Shown here: one piece after another, positions 27,419 to 34,684 of the stretch
How positions within the stretch are numbered: position 1 is the stretch's first letter
How the letters are laid out: every line of letters starts with the position of its first letter
NCBI GenBank assembly: GCA_022508365.1
Contig: JAFLVH010000007.1
Span: forward strand, 1-44,406
DNA from: Clostridiales bacterium
Lineage (GTDB): Bacteria; Bacillota; Clostridia; Christensenellales; Pumilibacteraceae
Reading direction: 5' to 3'
Length of the DNA stretch: 44,406 nucleotides
The notes under the pieces: model-generated
The model's database searches: none
The model's input: only the letters and a program-made list of their open reading frames with translations
What the model was told of the DNA's origin: nothing
Translations under genes and position numbers: made by a program

Positions 27419-28132
27419 TCAGTTGAACACCTTGGACATCCAGTCAAACCACTCATCCCAGCCGTCGGTGCGCGGCTTCGCTTCGGGATAGCCGGTAGAC
27501 TCAACATTGCCTACCGTAAAATCGGGCTCGCCTGCATCAACCATGCCGTTTTCTATCGCCTTGTCGCGAATAACGTCCGCGTCTTGGAGCTCGGCAAGCT
27601 CTTGCATTTGCTGTGCGACAACGGCTTGCTTTTGCGCGACGGATGCGGCAATAACGTCGGCCTCGGCAGACGCATTGGAAATGGATATGCCGGTCGCAAT
27701 TACTGCAACAGCGAGGAAAAGCGCAACCACAACGTACACTGCCAGCCAAACCTTTATCTTGCCGTCAAGTGCGGCGCGCGGACGGCGCTGTGTAGCACGG
27801 GCGCTGTCGGCCTCGATTTCTCTTTCTATTTCCTGAATGGGCTTAGCGTCGGCAAACTGCAAACTCTTTAACGTGGGACGGATATCCTCTTCGTTATGCG
27901 GAGTTTGAGAATGAACGGGCTTTGCCTCGGGCGCTGCAGGTGCGGGAGCCGGAACTTCCGTTGTTTTTGCCGCCATAGCGGCAGGCGCCTCTTGCTTAGG
28001 TCCGTTATCTATATCAGGTACGGTATTGGAAATATCCAAATCGGAAAAACGCGGAATGTCGTTGGACTCCGTGCCGTAATAGCCGCCGAAGCGTTCGCTT
28101 TCTTTTCTGATTTGTCGTTTGCTGGTTATCAT
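27419..28132 (-). CDS. FtsL-like division protein with a long cytoplasmic N-terminus
   Basis: 237 residues. It occupies the usual ftsL slot between rsmH and the class B PBP, 11 nt after rsmH, with an AAGGAAGG Shine-Dalgarno. Residues 1-126 are hydrophilic, with a Pro/Ala-rich stretch at 58-72; one membrane span covers about 127-149; a predicted coiled coil follows at ~152-195, then an aromatic end with DGWDEWFDWM. Span plus extracytoplasmic coiled coil is the FtsL/DivIC plan, in which the protein bridges FtsQ and the FtsW-FtsI synthase. Typical FtsL is 90-120 residues with a short N-terminus, so the ~126-residue cytoplasmic part is unusual. The identification rests on topology and position. 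Confidence 0.75.
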   Translation of the reverse strand: MITSKRQIRKESERFGGYYGTESNDIPRFSDLDISNTVPDIDNGPKQEAPAAMAAKTTEVPAPAPAAPEAKPVHSQTPHNEEDIRPTLKSLQFADAKPIQEIEREIEADSARATQRRPRAALDGKIKVWLAVYVVVALFLAVAVIATGISISNASAEADVIAASVAQKQAVVAQQMQELAELQDADVIRDKAIENGMVDAGEPDFTVGNVESTGYPEAKPRTDGWDEWFDWMSKVFN

Positions 28133-28143
28133 AACAACCTTCC

Positions 28144-29040
28144 TTATAGTTTTTCCGATACCCTCAGCGTAGCGCTTGTGCTACGTGGGTTTTGCTGTTG
28201 TTCTTGCTGTGACGGTTTTAGCTTTAGCACCGTCTTGCCTATCGCGCGGTGATTGCACACGCACACCGGCAGGCGTTTGGGGCAGATGCAGTCGGTTGCA
28301 AAATCGCTGAACGCCGCCTTAACTATGCGATCTTCCAGGGAGTGGAAGCTGAGAATGCACAGCCGTCCGCCGCTCTTAATAAGAGAGAAAATGCTTTTTA
28401 TCGCGTCAAATAGCCCCTTGAGCTCGCCGTTGACCTCTATGCGAATCGCCTGGAAGGTCTTTTTTGCCGGGTGTCCGCTTTTGCGGTACGGCACCGAAGA
28501 TCTTATAAGCTCCGCAAGCTCAACCGTGCGCTCTATGGGTTTGACTTCCCTGCGCTTTACTATGGCGGAGGCTATGCGGTGAGCGAAGCTCTCCTCGCCG
28601 AATCGCCGAATAATGTCCGTAAGCTCTTCAAGCGAATAGCCGTTTACCACGTCGTACGCCGTAAGAGTTTGCGACCTGTCCATGCGCATGTCGAGCGCGC
28701 CGTCATGCATGTAGGAAAATCCGCGGCTCGCTTCGTCAAGCTGATGTGAGGACACGCCGAGGTCCATGACTGCGCCGTCCACCTCGGTGATTCCCCTCTC
28801 GCTAAGAAGAGAAGCTGCATTCTCGTATTGACCTTTAATGTACGTAATGTCGCCACTAACCGTGGCTCTGCAATATTCTATCGCGTCGTCGTCGCGGTCG
28901 ATAGCCACCACTTTTCCGCCGGCTTCCAGTATGGCACGGGAATGTCCGCCGCCGCCCAGTGTGCAATCCAGATACAGTCCGTCCTTTTTTACGTTGAGCG
29001 CGTCTATGATGCTTTGCGCTAAAATCGGTACATGATACAT
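28144..29040 (-). CDS. rsmH: 16S rRNA (cytosine-1402-N4)-methyltransferase RsmH
   Basis: 298 residues, close to the usual ~310. It uses S-adenosylmethionine to methylate N4 of C1402 in the ribosomal decoding centre. Evidence is the start MYHVPILAQ, the SAM-binding DCTLGGGGHS (25-34), AIDRD (47-51), MDLGVSSHQLD, GFSYMHDGALDMRMD, the FGEE segment, AKKTFQAIRIEVN and LSFHSLEDRIVK. It begins 15 nt after mraZ. This is the standard second gene of the dcw cluster. Confidence 0.97.
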   Translation of the reverse strand: MYHVPILAQSIIDALNVKKDGLYLDCTLGGGGHSRAILEAGGKVVAIDRDDDAIEYCRATVSGDITYIKGQYENAASLLSERGITEVDGAVMDLGVSSHQLDEASRGFSYMHDGALDMRMDRSQTLTAYDVVNGYSLEELTDIIRRFGEESFAHRIASAIVKRREVKPIERTVELAELIRSSVPYRKSGHPAKKTFQAIRIEVNGELKGLFDAIKSIFSLIKSGGRLCILSFHSLEDRIVKAAFSDFATDCICPKRLPVCVCNHRAIGKTVLKLKPSQQEQQQNPRSTSATLRVSEKL

Positions 29041-29055
29041 TGTAAAACGGTTGCG

Positions 29056-29487
29056 TTAAGGCTTTACTTGTGATAAAATATCGTTTAGGTCGGTATTATC
29101 AATGTATTCCTTATAGACTTCCGCCGACCAAATCTCCACGTGGTCGTCCACGCCGATTGAAATCAAGTCCTTTTCAAAACCGCAGGTTTCTATAAAAGAC
29201 GAGCTGAGCGAAACTCTACCCTGCTTGTCCTCGACAAGCTCTTGCGTGTTAGAGAATATTGCGCGCTTGATCATGTTCATCTTTTTGTCGAGAATATCGC
29301 CGCCTTGAAAACGGTCGATAACCTGCTTTTTGAACTCCTCGTCGGTGTAAACCCACAAGCACCTTTCAAAAACATTGCAAAAGATTATCGGGTGTTCGCC
29401 GAGCCTACGCCGAAAAATGGGCGGAATCCTTATCCTCCCTTTATCGTCCATCTGATGAGTATGGCTGTTTGAAAACCCTAAATCCAT
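29056..29487 (-). CDS. mraZ: Transcriptional regulator MraZ
   Basis: 143 residues, standard length. It contains two AbrB/SpoVT-like swapped-hairpin units, each with the D-x-x-G-R motif (MDDKGRIRIP near the N-terminus and EDKQGRVSLS in the middle). MraZ forms a ring-shaped oligomer that binds tandem repeats in its own promoter and tunes the dcw operon; three such repeats are visible at 29535-29558. An AAAGGG Shine-Dalgarno precedes the ATG. Confidence 0.97.
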   Translation of the reverse strand: MDLGFSNSHTHQMDDKGRIRIPPIFRRRLGEHPIIFCNVFERCLWVYTDEEFKKQVIDRFQGGDILDKKMNMIKRAIFSNTQELVEDKQGRVSLSSSFIETCGFEKDLISIGVDDHVEIWSAEVYKEYIDNTDLNDILSQVKP

Positions 29488-29516
29488 TGCTTGACCCTTT
29501 TTGATTGGATAATGCT

Positions 29517-29545
29517 ATTATATCTCATATTGTGACCACTGTCAA
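29517..29545 (-). promoter_or_regulatory. Consensus promoter of mraZ and the dcw operon
   Basis: TTGACA (29540-29545), a 17-nt spacer and TATAAT (29517-29522) on the minus strand: a 12/12 match to the sigma-A consensus. The -35 box lies between and partly within the MraZ boxes. Confidence 0.9.
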
Positions 29546-29558
29546 CCACTTTTGACCA
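29535..29558 (-). promoter_or_regulatory. MraZ boxes
   Basis: TGGT occurs three times at exactly 10-bp intervals on the minus strand (complementary ACCA at 29535-29538, 29545-29548 and 29555-29558), in the form TGGTN6TGGTN6TGGT. This agrees with known MraZ operators, which are TGG-containing direct repeats with a 9-10 bp period. Overlap with the -35 box predicts repression when bound. Confidence 0.8.
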
Positions 29559-29684
29559 TTTTTGTGGAATTTTTTTGCGTGAGCCGCAAGTTTTTCGATT
29601 TTGTTCGATTTTTTCCCCTATCGAATAATAAGATTTAATGCCGAATGATGTAGGAAACATGAAGAAGTGCAAGATTTATATGGA

Positions 29685-29719
29685 TAAAAATAGCCCCGAC
29701 CGCTTTGGCAGCCGGGGCT
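29685..29719 (-). terminator. Intrinsic terminator after the nucleotidyltransferase gene
   Basis: AGCCCCG (29692-29698) pairs with CGGGGCT (29713-29719) and is followed on the minus strand by ATTTTTAT. It insulates the dcw promoter from upstream transcription. Confidence 0.85.
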
Positions 29720-29725
29720 GTATTG

Positions 29726-30271
29726 TTATAAAAGATAGTGATTTAGCATTTGGTCTATATCCGTAATGTGCTTTTCGAGTACCGCCTCGTAAACATGCAT
29801 ACTCGTGTATCTGTCAAACCGATACAGACCGCGATTGATAAGCTCGCGCTTAAATTTTATAATGGTGTTTCTTTGTTCGTCTGTTGCTTGGCTTGCTAAC
29901 CTGCGGCAATACGCTTCGGCGTTTTCTATCGTATCCCGATTGAAAAACCATATATCAATATTGAACAATTCACCTTCTATTTGAAATTCAAAGCCGTGAA
30001 ACCAAACGGTATTGCCATTGTTGACTTCCTGCTTTGCCTCATACCAAGTGGGCTTAAATGTTTTTATGACAAACGCCGTCAAATCGTATAATTTTTCAAG
30101 TGACATTCGGTCGTTTTCGACGTCTATATCAAGGTCGTTTCCCACCATCATATCCATTATGTAGCTGCCTACAATATGCGGTGTGCCTATCTTTTTAAGT
30201 TCGTCAAACAAACCAAACTCATATAATATCCTATCGCAAACTCGCTTTATTTCGTTATTAGCCGTAAGCAT
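29726..30271 (-). CDS. Nucleotidyltransferase-fold protein
   Basis: 181 residues. The sequence VGSYIMDMMVGNDLDIDVE contains a G35-S36 motif followed by D47-L-D49, the signature of the polymerase-beta-like nucleotidyltransferase fold, and a third acidic strand is plausible at FNIDIW. It resembles small stand-alone members of that superfamily; the substrate cannot be read from the sequence. A GGAG Shine-Dalgarno lies 6 nt before the ATG. It follows the phosphoesterase gene by 33 nt, with a possible internal TATAAT at 30304-30309. Confidence 0.75.
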   Translation of the reverse strand: MLTANNEIKRVCDRILYEFGLFDELKKIGTPHIVGSYIMDMMVGNDLDIDVENDRMSLEKLYDLTAFVIKTFKPTWYEAKQEVNNGNTVWFHGFEFQIEGELFNIDIWFFNRDTIENAEAYCRRLASQATDEQRNTIIKFKRELINRGLYRFDRYTSMHVYEAVLEKHITDIDQMLNHYLL

Positions 30272-30304
30272 TTTTTCTCCGCATTATTATTTATCGCACA
30301 AATA

Positions 30305-30988
30305 TTATAGAACGGTAACCGCGGTGTTGTTTATTTGATCGCAGGACGTTAAAAGGTATTTAACGCCGTTTTTGGTAAACGATTTCCGCGCGTAGCAGTT
30401 TTTGCCGTGGAGGTGTCCGTACACCACCGCGTCAATGCCGTACTTTTCAAACAAGTCGGTGACGGGAGTGTTTTCAAATTTGACGTTAAACGGCGGATAG
30501 TGAATCATAAACACCGTTCTGTCCCCGTCCGACCTAAGCTTTTGCATGGCTTGAAGCGACATTTCTATTCTTAACAGCTCGCGCGCGTACAGGCGTTTTC
30601 CGTCCTCGGACTTGTCGTCCACGCTCCAGCCTCTGCTTCCGCCCACAATTACGTCGCCTAGTTTTACCGCGTCGTTCTGTATTGCAAACACGCCACTCGG
30701 AAGCTTGCCCCTTACGGCCGATATGCTCTTCCACCAGTAATCGTGATTGCCGCGGATAATCACCTTTTTGCCGGGAAACCTGCCTATGTACTCCAAGTCC
30801 GGCACCGCCTGCTCCAAGCCCATCGCCCAGCTTAAATCTCCGGCAAGCAAAACAAGATCGTCCTCGGTAACACCCTCGAGCGATTTTAGTATATCGTCCA
30901 AATAGTTATCCCACACCGCGCCGAAAATGTCCATCGGCTTGGGGTTGTTTATGGACAAATGCAAGTCGGAAATTGCGTAAACCTTCAT
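30305..30988 (-). CDS. Calcineurin-like metallophosphoesterase
   Basis: 227 residues with the complete motif set of the superfamily: D8-L-H10, G50-D51, G80-N81-H82-D83, H163 in HYPP, and G191-H192-L-H194. These bind a two-metal centre that hydrolyses phosphomono- or diesters. No signal peptide, so it is cytoplasmic. Proteins of this size and the IHYPP/GHLHG pattern are common in Firmicutes with an unknown natural substrate. It is possibly co-transcribed with the following nucleotidyltransferase-fold gene. The start lies 6 nt after a -10-like element, with no Shine-Dalgarno. Confidence 0.88.
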   Translation of the reverse strand: MKVYAISDLHLSINNPKPMDIFGAVWDNYLDDILKSLEGVTEDDLVLLAGDLSWAMGLEQAVPDLEYIGRFPGKKVIIRGNHDYWWKSISAVRGKLPSGVFAIQNDAVKLGDVIVGGSRGWSVDDKSEDGKRLYARELLRIEMSLQAMQKLRSDGDRTVFMIHYPPFNVKFENTPVTDLFEKYGIDAVVYGHLHGKNCYARKSFTKNGVKYLLTSCDQINNTAVTVL

Positions 30989-30994
30989 AGCGAT

Positions 30995-31023
30995 AGTTTA
31001 GCATTTTCACGTATAAAAGTCAA
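30995..31023 (-). promoter_or_regulatory. Promoter of the phosphoesterase gene
   Basis: TTGACT (31018-31023), a 17-nt spacer and TAAACT (30995-31000) on the minus strand. The -10 box ends 6 nt before the ATG, so the transcript may be leaderless. Confidence 0.55.
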
Positions 31024-31052
31024 CTCTCCGTGCACATGACGTTCTTTCAAAC

Positions 31053-31080
31053 AAAAATGATAGGCCTAACCACCTATCAT
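31053..31080 (-). terminator. Intrinsic terminator after the Cys-containing protein gene
   Basis: ATGATAGG (31057-31064) pairs with CCTATCAT (31073-31080) around an 8-nt loop, followed by a run of T on the minus strand. Confidence 0.8.
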
Positions 31081-31101
31081 TCTGCATTCTTAATTCTTAA
31101 T
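31073..31101. repeat. GAATTAAGAAT repeat family (copy D)
   Basis: On the minus strand GATTAAGAATTAAGAATG and CAGAATG sit between the stop codon at 31104 and the terminator hairpin and overlap the hairpin arm. The core is identical to copy A. Confidence 0.65.
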
Positions 31102-31103
31102 CA

Positions 31104-31688
31104 CTAAAAGTCTCCGTCAAACGTCGGGAAGATATTGTCTATACCGGGACATTCATTTCCGACGCACGGTGGGTACTTGCAATAGCCGTATGTGGGAATG
31201 AGTATATCAACAGGCGCGGTAACCTTGATTATTTGAACTCTGCACCCCGTCACGCTGATAGCGTTTGTGCCTATTATCGCGCCGCTGCCTATTCGCATAT
31301 TGGTCTGCACCTCTATCGAGTACATAACGGCAGAATTGTTTTGCGGCAGACGCAAGAGCACGTCCCTGTTTTCACTAAGCTCCGCCTGTACTGTAGTGAG
31401 CACACCGCCAAATGAATACGTGACGGCAAACGTAGTGACAACCTCGCCGATAACCCTGCTTAAATCATTGCCGCAAGAAGTGATAGAATACCCCACAAGC
31501 TCGCTGCCGATAACCCGTGCGGAAACAAACTCCGCGCCCTGCGGAATGGGATCTACTGTAGTCAATGTGAGCGTAATGTTGGAGTCCGAAGTAGCGCAAC
31601 CGTCAAACACGCGCTTGACTTCTATCACCATGCGACAGCACAGTCCGTCCTGAAAGTTTCCGCCGCAGCCCGCTTTTATCGCCGACAT
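31104..31688 (-). CDS. Cys-containing protein of unknown function, possibly a spore or surface protein
   Basis: 194 residues from ATG 31688; the frame extends to an ATG at 31715 that lies in the loop of a terminator hairpin, so the shorter form is preferred. No signal peptide or membrane span. It has Cys clusters near the N-terminus (AGCGG, GLCC), a KRVFDGC motif, a beta-rich middle, and CKYPPC...NEC near the C-terminus. The RVxDxC motif and the terminal Cys pattern recall hypothetical clostridial proteins sometimes linked to spore coats, which is a weak resemblance and unproven. It has its own terminator downstream. Confidence 0.7.
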   Translation of the reverse strand: MSAIKAGCGGNFQDGLCCRMVIEVKRVFDGCATSDSNITLTLTTVDPIPQGAEFVSARVIGSELVGYSITSCGNDLSRVIGEVVTTFAVTYSFGGVLTTVQAELSENRDVLLRLPQNNSAVMYSIEVQTNMRIGSGAIIGTNAISVTGCRVQIIKVTAPVDILIPTYGYCKYPPCVGNECPGIDNIFPTFDGDF

Positions 31689-31689
31689 A

Positions 31690-31743
31690 AAAAACACCGC
31701 CTTTTTTGCATTCAACAGTGTATATGCAACAAACGGCGGTGTT
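31690..31743 (-). terminator. Terminator or attenuator between lipoprotein gene and Cys-containing protein gene
   Basis: ACACCGCC (31694-31701) pairs with GGCGGTGT (31735-31742), with an inner stem TTGCAT/ATGCAA (31706-31711, 31724-31729). On the minus strand the outer stem is followed by TTTTTT and then directly by ATG 31688. The 3' arm AAGGCGGTG is also the only Shine-Dalgarno-like sequence for that ATG. Confidence 0.8.
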
Positions 31744-31780
31744 GTTCTTAATATTCGGCTTTTTCGGTATCAATTACAAA

Positions 31781-33595
31781 TCAGTTAAAAGTCTTTTTTT
31801 CGCCGATAAACTCCAAAATATATTCCATGGTTATCTCGGTCTTGTTGTTGATAAACTCGTCCACAAGCGTGGCGTAATCGGACTGCTGCTTACTGAGGTG
31901 CGCCGTTGCGGAGGTTGCTATTGCTAAATTAGTGACATTGGGGTTTGCGCCCTTAACGTCCTTGGTGAGAGTGTCGTAAACCTCCTCTTGCACAAACAGC
32001 ATGGGCACCTTTACCGCAACCTCAACAATCTCGCCGTCCTGCTCGGCGTAAAAATACTGCGTGCGGAACTCTATGTCAAACCTGCGCGATTCGGCTTTCA
32101 GTCCACCTGTGATACCGCGCTTAGCGCTGTTCCATTTATCGGACAGATTGTTTACAAAAAAGTTTGTTCCGTCATACTTGATTGAAGTAATTCCGCTTAC
32201 GTCGGCAAGGTCGAACCACAAAGTGTTGTAAACGAGTGCGGATATAGACTCGCGCACCTCGTAGGAAATGAGCTTACCGGTGTTCTTGTTGTACAGCTCG
32301 CAAATGTAACCTTTAAAGCCTACCATGCCGCCTGCCTTATTGCCGACCGCCGTCACGTAGTTGCCGTCTATATAGAAGTCTGCCGCGCTCCCTATTGCCG
32401 CGTCGGTGACGCCGCTTGCGGTCAAAAACTCGTTGATATGACCTGTGACCTTTCCGGAGGCGTCGCGCGACACGTCAAACATGGCTCTGCGCACGCCGAG
32501 AAGCCTGAGTGCAAAGGTATAGCCGTTTTCGCGGATTTTGTACGCAAGCGCATTGGGATTGCCAAGCTGAATGCGGACGTCGCGCTCGCCGCTGTCTATA
32601 TCCATGGACAGCGCTATCTGCGCCGTTTGCTCGCCCAGCACAGGGAAGGTTGCTGTAAAGTCAAGCACATAATAAATATAGTCTCCGTCACAATCTATGG
32701 TTACGTCGTAGATCCCGTGCTTAAAAGCGTAGTGCGCCGTATCTGACGGATTGTTGTCGATATAGTTATTGAACGCTGCCACCGTTTCCGCGCTTATAGC
32801 CTCCACCCTGGTCAACGCGTTAAAGAACGTCTGCGACTGCTTGAGGTTGTCGGCTATCATGTGCCACTGCTCGCCGAAGCCGTTGCTCGGCATGCTCGAT
32901 TTGTTTACAAACGAGGCATAATCTTCCTCGGTCTTTTTTACGGTGTTTGCATTTACGTAATTCGCGCTGTATGTAGCAAGCATAGCCTCCGGTATGTACG
33001 AATACGGATCGAGCTTGTATCCCGACATGAGCGTAGCCAAAATAGCCTTAAGGTCAACCTTGTCGTTCCAACTTGCGTACAGCGTTACTGGCCCCGTGAC
33101 GGTAATCGGAAACTCGGCACGATGTTGACACGCACTGTCCGTGCACCAGCCCACAAAGCGCTTTCCGTCATACGTCGGGTCTGCGGGTTTGTCAACCGTA
33201 TCACCGTATTCTACGGTTTTGGACTCAACCGCGCTACCGCCCTTAGAGTCAAACGTTACGGTATATTTTTGCTTGACTCGGCTTACAATCGCGTAATACG
33301 ACGCCTCACCGTCGACCGCGGGAAGAACGCTCAAAACGGCGCCGCCCTGCGTGGTCGCCCAGCCCTCAAATGTGTAGTCCCATTCCGCAGTATCCTGCAC
33401 GTTGTATGTGTAGGAAGGGATTGTCCCCTCTTTAAACTTCTGTGCGGAAAGGACAACTCCCGATTCGTCGTACCAGGTAACGGTATATTCCGGTGTTTTG
33501 TCATCGGAATCGGCGCCGCCGCCGCAGCCGACTGCGACAAGCGATATCGAGGCTGCCGCAAGAATAGCGATAAGTATAGTTAAAATCTTTTTCAT
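31781..33595 (-). CDS. Lipoprotein with InlB-type B repeats
   Basis: 604 residues. It begins MKKILTILIAI, with a hydrophobic core and a lipobox-like AVGC at about 21-24 followed by Gly, so it should be a lipid-anchored extracytoplasmic protein. Residues about 36-95 and 112-180 are two Listeria-Bacteroides (InlB B) repeats, seen as YTVTWYDESG...F.GWATT and YTVTFDSKGG...FVGWCTD...LYASW. The remaining ~420 residues form an alpha/beta region I do not recognise. An AAAGGAG Shine-Dalgarno precedes the ATG. It follows the membrane-anchored XRE regulator by 30 nt, so it is the likely second gene of that operon. Surface or carbohydrate contact is a family-level guess. Confidence 0.85.
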   Translation of the reverse strand: MKKILTILIAILAAASISLVAVGCGGGADSDDKTPEYTVTWYDESGVVLSAQKFKEGTIPSYTYNVQDTAEWDYTFEGWATTQGGAVLSVLPAVDGEASYYAIVSRVKQKYTVTFDSKGGSAVESKTVEYGDTVDKPADPTYDGKRFVGWCTDSACQHRAEFPITVTGPVTLYASWNDKVDLKAILATLMSGYKLDPYSYIPEAMLATYSANYVNANTVKKTEEDYASFVNKSSMPSNGFGEQWHMIADNLKQSQTFFNALTRVEAISAETVAAFNNYIDNNPSDTAHYAFKHGIYDVTIDCDGDYIYYVLDFTATFPVLGEQTAQIALSMDIDSGERDVRIQLGNPNALAYKIRENGYTFALRLLGVRRAMFDVSRDASGKVTGHINEFLTASGVTDAAIGSAADFYIDGNYVTAVGNKAGGMVGFKGYICELYNKNTGKLISYEVRESISALVYNTLWFDLADVSGITSIKYDGTNFFVNNLSDKWNSAKRGITGGLKAESRRFDIEFRTQYFYAEQDGEIVEVAVKVPMLFVQEEVYDTLTKDVKGANPNVTNLAIATSATAHLSKQQSDYATLVDEFINNKTEITMEYILEFIGEKKTFN

Positions 33596-33625
33596 TATTT
33601 TCTCCTTTTAAAGCTTGTAATTGAA

Positions 33626-34486
33626 TTAGAGCTCTATGCCTTTATTAAGCTTGAGCATTTGCGGCACAAACACAAACGGCGAAACGAGCATTGCGACATA
33701 TACCATAAATAGGAATGTGAGTACAAAAATCAACATTTTTATTATTGCAAACAGAATTTTTACTGCGATAAGAAAGATAAATCCGTCAAGGTCGAGCGTA
33801 AATATTACGCCGGGCATGCCCACTATCTTTCCGCCGCACAGCGCTATATCCACCACAATGCCGCCCCAAAAAAGCTGCGCGAAAAACGTATAACCGAACA
33901 GCACCGTCATAACTATTGATACTATGTACGGCACGGCGTCGTCCTCCGTCGCAGCCATAATAGCATACAATATAATAAGCGCAACGGATATGAATGCCGA
34001 GGCAATAAGTCCGCGGTTGCGGCGGCGCTTACAGCCGTCAAGCTCCGCCTGCTGTTTTGCCTTGGCGGCGCGCTCAGCCTGCTGCTTTTGCCTTTCCTGC
34101 TCTGCCGCTTGAGCCTTTTTTACGTTTTCCCTGCGCAGTGCGCACTGCTTACAGATTACAACCGGCGTGGTGCAGGACTCCTCGCCCGTATGAACAAGTT
34201 TGCCGCAGTCCTTGCAAAATCCTATTACATTGGACCTGTCAAAGCCGTCAAGCACGGGCGCCTCGACAGCGGCGGCTTCCGTCATGTTTTCTCCGCCATC
34301 TTCAAAGTAGCTTATGGGCACACCGAATATCTTTGCCATTTTGGACAACGTTTCAAAGTCGGGGTACGATTCTCCGCGTTCCCACTTGGATACAGCCTGA
34401 AATGTCACGTTAAGCCTTGTACCAAGTTCCGCCTGCGTCATGTTGTTTGATTTTCTTAGGGCAACTATTTTTTCACTGATTGACAT
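33626..34486 (-). CDS. Membrane-anchored XRE-family transcriptional regulator with zinc ribbon
   Basis: 286 residues. An HTH_3 domain at residues 5-60 (LRKSNNMTQAELGTRLNV..AVSKWERGES) is followed by a zinc-ribbon-like segment with Cys91, Cys94, Cys112 and Cys115, and by a basic Gln/Ala-rich helix (~118-155). Four or so membrane spans occupy about 158-280. The DNA-binding domain is therefore cytoplasmic and tethered, a design suited to sensing a membrane or envelope signal. GAGGTG lies 6 nt before the ATG. A promoter with a pair of 13-bp direct repeats lies upstream. It precedes the lipoprotein gene, its most likely target besides itself. Confidence 0.88.
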   Translation of the reverse strand: MSISEKIVALRKSNNMTQAELGTRLNVTFQAVSKWERGESYPDFETLSKMAKIFGVPISYFEDGGENMTEAAAVEAPVLDGFDRSNVIGFCKDCGKLVHTGEESCTTPVVICKQCALRRENVKKAQAAEQERQKQQAERAAKAKQQAELDGCKRRRNRGLIASAFISVALIILYAIMAATEDDAVPYIVSIVMTVLFGYTFFAQLFWGGIVVDIALCGGKIVGMPGVIFTLDLDGFIFLIAVKILFAIIKMLIFVLTFLFMVYVAMLVSPFVFVPQMLKLNKGIEL

Positions 34487-34509
34487 GTTTCACCTCGCAA
34501 TCTTCAAAA

Positions 34510-34539
34510 ATTATACCACGGCGGATAGGTGTATGTAAA
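34510..34539 (-). promoter_or_regulatory. Promoter of the XRE regulator-lipoprotein operon
   Basis: TTTACA (34534-34539), an 18-nt spacer and TATAAT (34510-34515) on the minus strand, about 24 nt before the start codon of the regulator. Confidence 0.75.
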
Positions 34540-34552
34540 TATTTCGGACTAA

Positions 34553-34586
34553 ACTATCGGTTGAAAAAGCTGTACTATCAGTTGAA
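34553..34586 (-). promoter_or_regulatory. Candidate operator: two 13-bp direct repeats
   Basis: ACTATCRGTTGAA (plus-strand reading) occurs at 34553-34565 and 34574-34586, differing at one base. The starts are 21 bp apart, two helical turns, and lie immediately upstream of the -35 box. The arrangement suggests binding of a dimer or two regulator molecules on one DNA face. Confidence 0.55.
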
Positions 34587-34604
34587 TTATAGGATTTTAG
34601 GCTC

Positions 34605-34638
34605 AAAAAAACCGTTAAAATAAATTTCAACGGTTTTT
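34605..34638 (-). terminator. Intrinsic terminator after ysxC
   Basis: AAAAACCGTT (34607-34616) and AACGGTTTTT (34629-34638) form a 10-bp stem with T-runs on either strand, so it could work in both directions; on the minus strand it ends lon-ysxC. Confidence 0.85.
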
Positions 34639-34684
34639 AACATAACTCAACCTAAGGTTGATTACGGTGTCTTTATGTAACAAT

